DNA of 6,245 bases from an uncultured Ruminococcus sp. (GTDB taxonomy: Bacteria > Bacillota > Clostridia > Oscillospirales > Ruminococcaceae): contig CAMHBN010000116.1 of the NCBI GenBank assembly GCA_946183385.1, forward strand, positions 1 to 6,245, in the 5' to 3' direction. The notes beneath the pieces were generated by a model, which saw only the letters and a program-made list of their open reading frames with translations, was not told the DNA's origin and did no database searches. A program made the position numbers and the translations under genes. How positions within the stretch are numbered: the first letter of the stretch is position 1; each line of letters starts with the position of its first letter. Positions 5,343-6,245 of the stretch are shown here, one piece after another.

Positions 5343-6209
5343 CTAAATCCGATGCTTTCTGTACTCCGTCGGGGTATAGCCCATAAGATCCACAAATCTT
5401 TCTGTGAAGTAGCTCGCACCGCCGAATCCGCACTGCATTGATATCTCGGTTATGCTCATATCGCTGTCACGCAGGAGCTCCACAGCTTTTAATATGCGGT
5501 ATTCGTTCAGATACTCTATCGGAGTCTTGCCGAGGTATTTCTTGAAGATATCCCCGCATTTGCTTCGGCACACAAGTCCCGCTTCGGATATTTCCTTCAA
5601 AGTCAGCTTATTCTGATAGTTTTTCTGTATGTAACCCGTTATACGATGGAGTATTTCTATCTGACGCTGCTCAGATGCAAGGACAGGACTGGCATCGGAG
5701 GATCTTGAGAGGAGCTGTGAAAACATATCATATATTTTCCCCATCAGCTCATACCCGCTTCGTTTCTCCGCGAGAACTGTTTTGTGAAGCGACAGATACT
5801 TCTCTGACAGCCTCTTGTTATCGGGTGACTCGGCAGTTATAAACATATACGGCACGGCGTTGCTGCCGAACAGCCTTTCACTGTCCTCTTCGGCAGCGTG
5901 TACGGCTATAAGGGAAGGATGCATGACAAGGCAAATGAATTCACACTCTGTAGGCTGCGTCCAGAATACGAAGTGCATACTGCGTGAATTTATAAACAGC
6001 AGATCGCCTTCTTTCAGCTCTATGACATTTCCGTTTATGTTTTCATTCATGCTGCCGCTTACAATATACACAAATTCAAAATCGCTGTGCCAGTGGTTGG
6101 GATAAGACAGCGCAGGAAAGTCACTTGAATGACCCAACCATGTATTTACGGGAATTGTCGGGTCGGGGTAATAGAGCGTTTCAGAATAATCTTCCGCTAC
6201 AGGATACAT
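5343..6209 (-). CDS. AraC-family transcriptional regulator with cupin-like sensor domain
   Basis: A 288-residue DNA-binding regulator. Residues about 15-100 form a cupin-like ligand-binding domain with the motif HWHSDFEFVYIVSG (39-52; H39, H41, E45, G52), then GDLLFINSRSMHF. Such domains commonly sense sugars or other small molecules. Residues about 185-285 form the AraC/XylS DNA-binding domain with two helix-turn-helix units: LTLKEISEAG to FKKYLG (202-227) and MSITEISMQCGF to FVDLMGYTPTEYR (251-284), the second with the family's typical GF...YF...F..GYTP.EYR signature. The ATG at 6209 is chosen because GGAGGTGA (6225-6218) stands 8 bases before it; an upstream in-frame TTG would place this site inside the gene. 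Length is usual for the family. The gene ends with a UUCG terminator about 115 bases downstream. Its own promoter lies mostly outside the window. The ligand is unknown; a sugar is plausible given the fibre-degrading context. Confidence 0.93.
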   Translation of the reverse strand: MYPVAEDYSETLYYPDPTIPVNTWLGHSSDFPALSYPNHWHSDFEFVYIVSGSMNENINGNVIELKEGDLLFINSRSMHFVFWTQPTECEFICLVMHPSLIAVHAAEEDSERLFGSNAVPYMFITAESPDNKRLSEKYLSLHKTVLAEKRSGYELMGKIYDMFSQLLSRSSDASPVLASEQRQIEILHRITGYIQKNYQNKLTLKEISEAGLVCRSKCGDIFKKYLGKTPIEYLNEYRILKAVELLRDSDMSITEISMQCGFGGASYFTERFVDLMGYTPTEYRKHRI

Positions 6210-6217
6210 CTGCTTAC

Positions 6218-6225
6218 TCACCTCC
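6218..6225 (-). promoter_or_regulatory. Shine-Dalgarno site setting the AraC-regulator start
   Basis: GGAGGTGA on the minus strand, 8 bases before the ATG at 6209. It rules against a start at the in-frame TTG at 6227, which overlaps this site and has no ribosome site of its own in the visible 18 bases upstream. Confidence 0.85.
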
Positions 6226-6245
6226 AAAAAATCAAATAGTTATAG

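Noticed and set aside
6210..6227. TTG start for the AraC-family regulator
   Set aside because: It would put the GGAGGTGA ribosome site inside the gene; the ATG at 6209 has ideal spacing.

Overview
The window looks like chromosomal DNA of a Ruminococcus-type bacterium (Firmicutes, Clostridia, Oscillospiraceae). The strongest pointer is a secreted protein with a type I dockerin, the Ca-binding plug-in module of cellulosomes. Strong GGAGG ribosome sites, consensus sigma-A promoters and moderate GC content agree. The genus is an inference; no rRNA or other marker gene is present.

Layout, left to right. (1) 4-564, minus: a small ECF-type sigma factor. A strong Shine-Dalgarno sequence inside its last codons points to a following gene just outside the left edge. 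(2) 565-778: a probable terminator for gene 3, a weak promoter for the sigma gene and a 12-bp palindrome. (3) 779-1954, minus: a five-helix membrane protein with a DUF3592-like cytoplasmic segment and an extracytoplasmic C-terminal domain. (4) 1955-2181: a divergent promoter region with two back-to-back extended -10 promoters, followed on the plus side by a hairpin-rich leader built on a repeated 13-mer. (5) 2182-4209, plus: a 675-residue exported dockerin protein with no recognisable enzyme domain. (6) 4208-4221: a perfect palindrome holding parts of both convergent stop codons. (7) 4216-5079, minus: a putative lipoprotein of unknown function. (8) 5080-5342: its leader, with a near-consensus promoter, a UUCG-capped terminator just downstream of the predicted start point, and an inverted repeat upstream of the -35. 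(9) 5343-6209, minus: an AraC-family regulator with an N-terminal cupin-like sensor domain.

The genes do not form one obvious operon. Three of the five products are predicted to act at or beyond the membrane (membrane protein, dockerin protein, lipoprotein) and two are transcription factors. A link between the AraC regulator and the adjacent lipoprotein gene is suggested by order and by the structured intergenic region, but is not shown. No mobile element, CRISPR array, tRNA or rRNA was seen. No gap between genes exceeds 300 bases. The points most worth follow-up are the promoter-then-terminator arrangement at 5207-5290, the internal dockerin with its C-terminal domain and duplicated beta-rich modules, and the repeat-like leader at 2095-2149.
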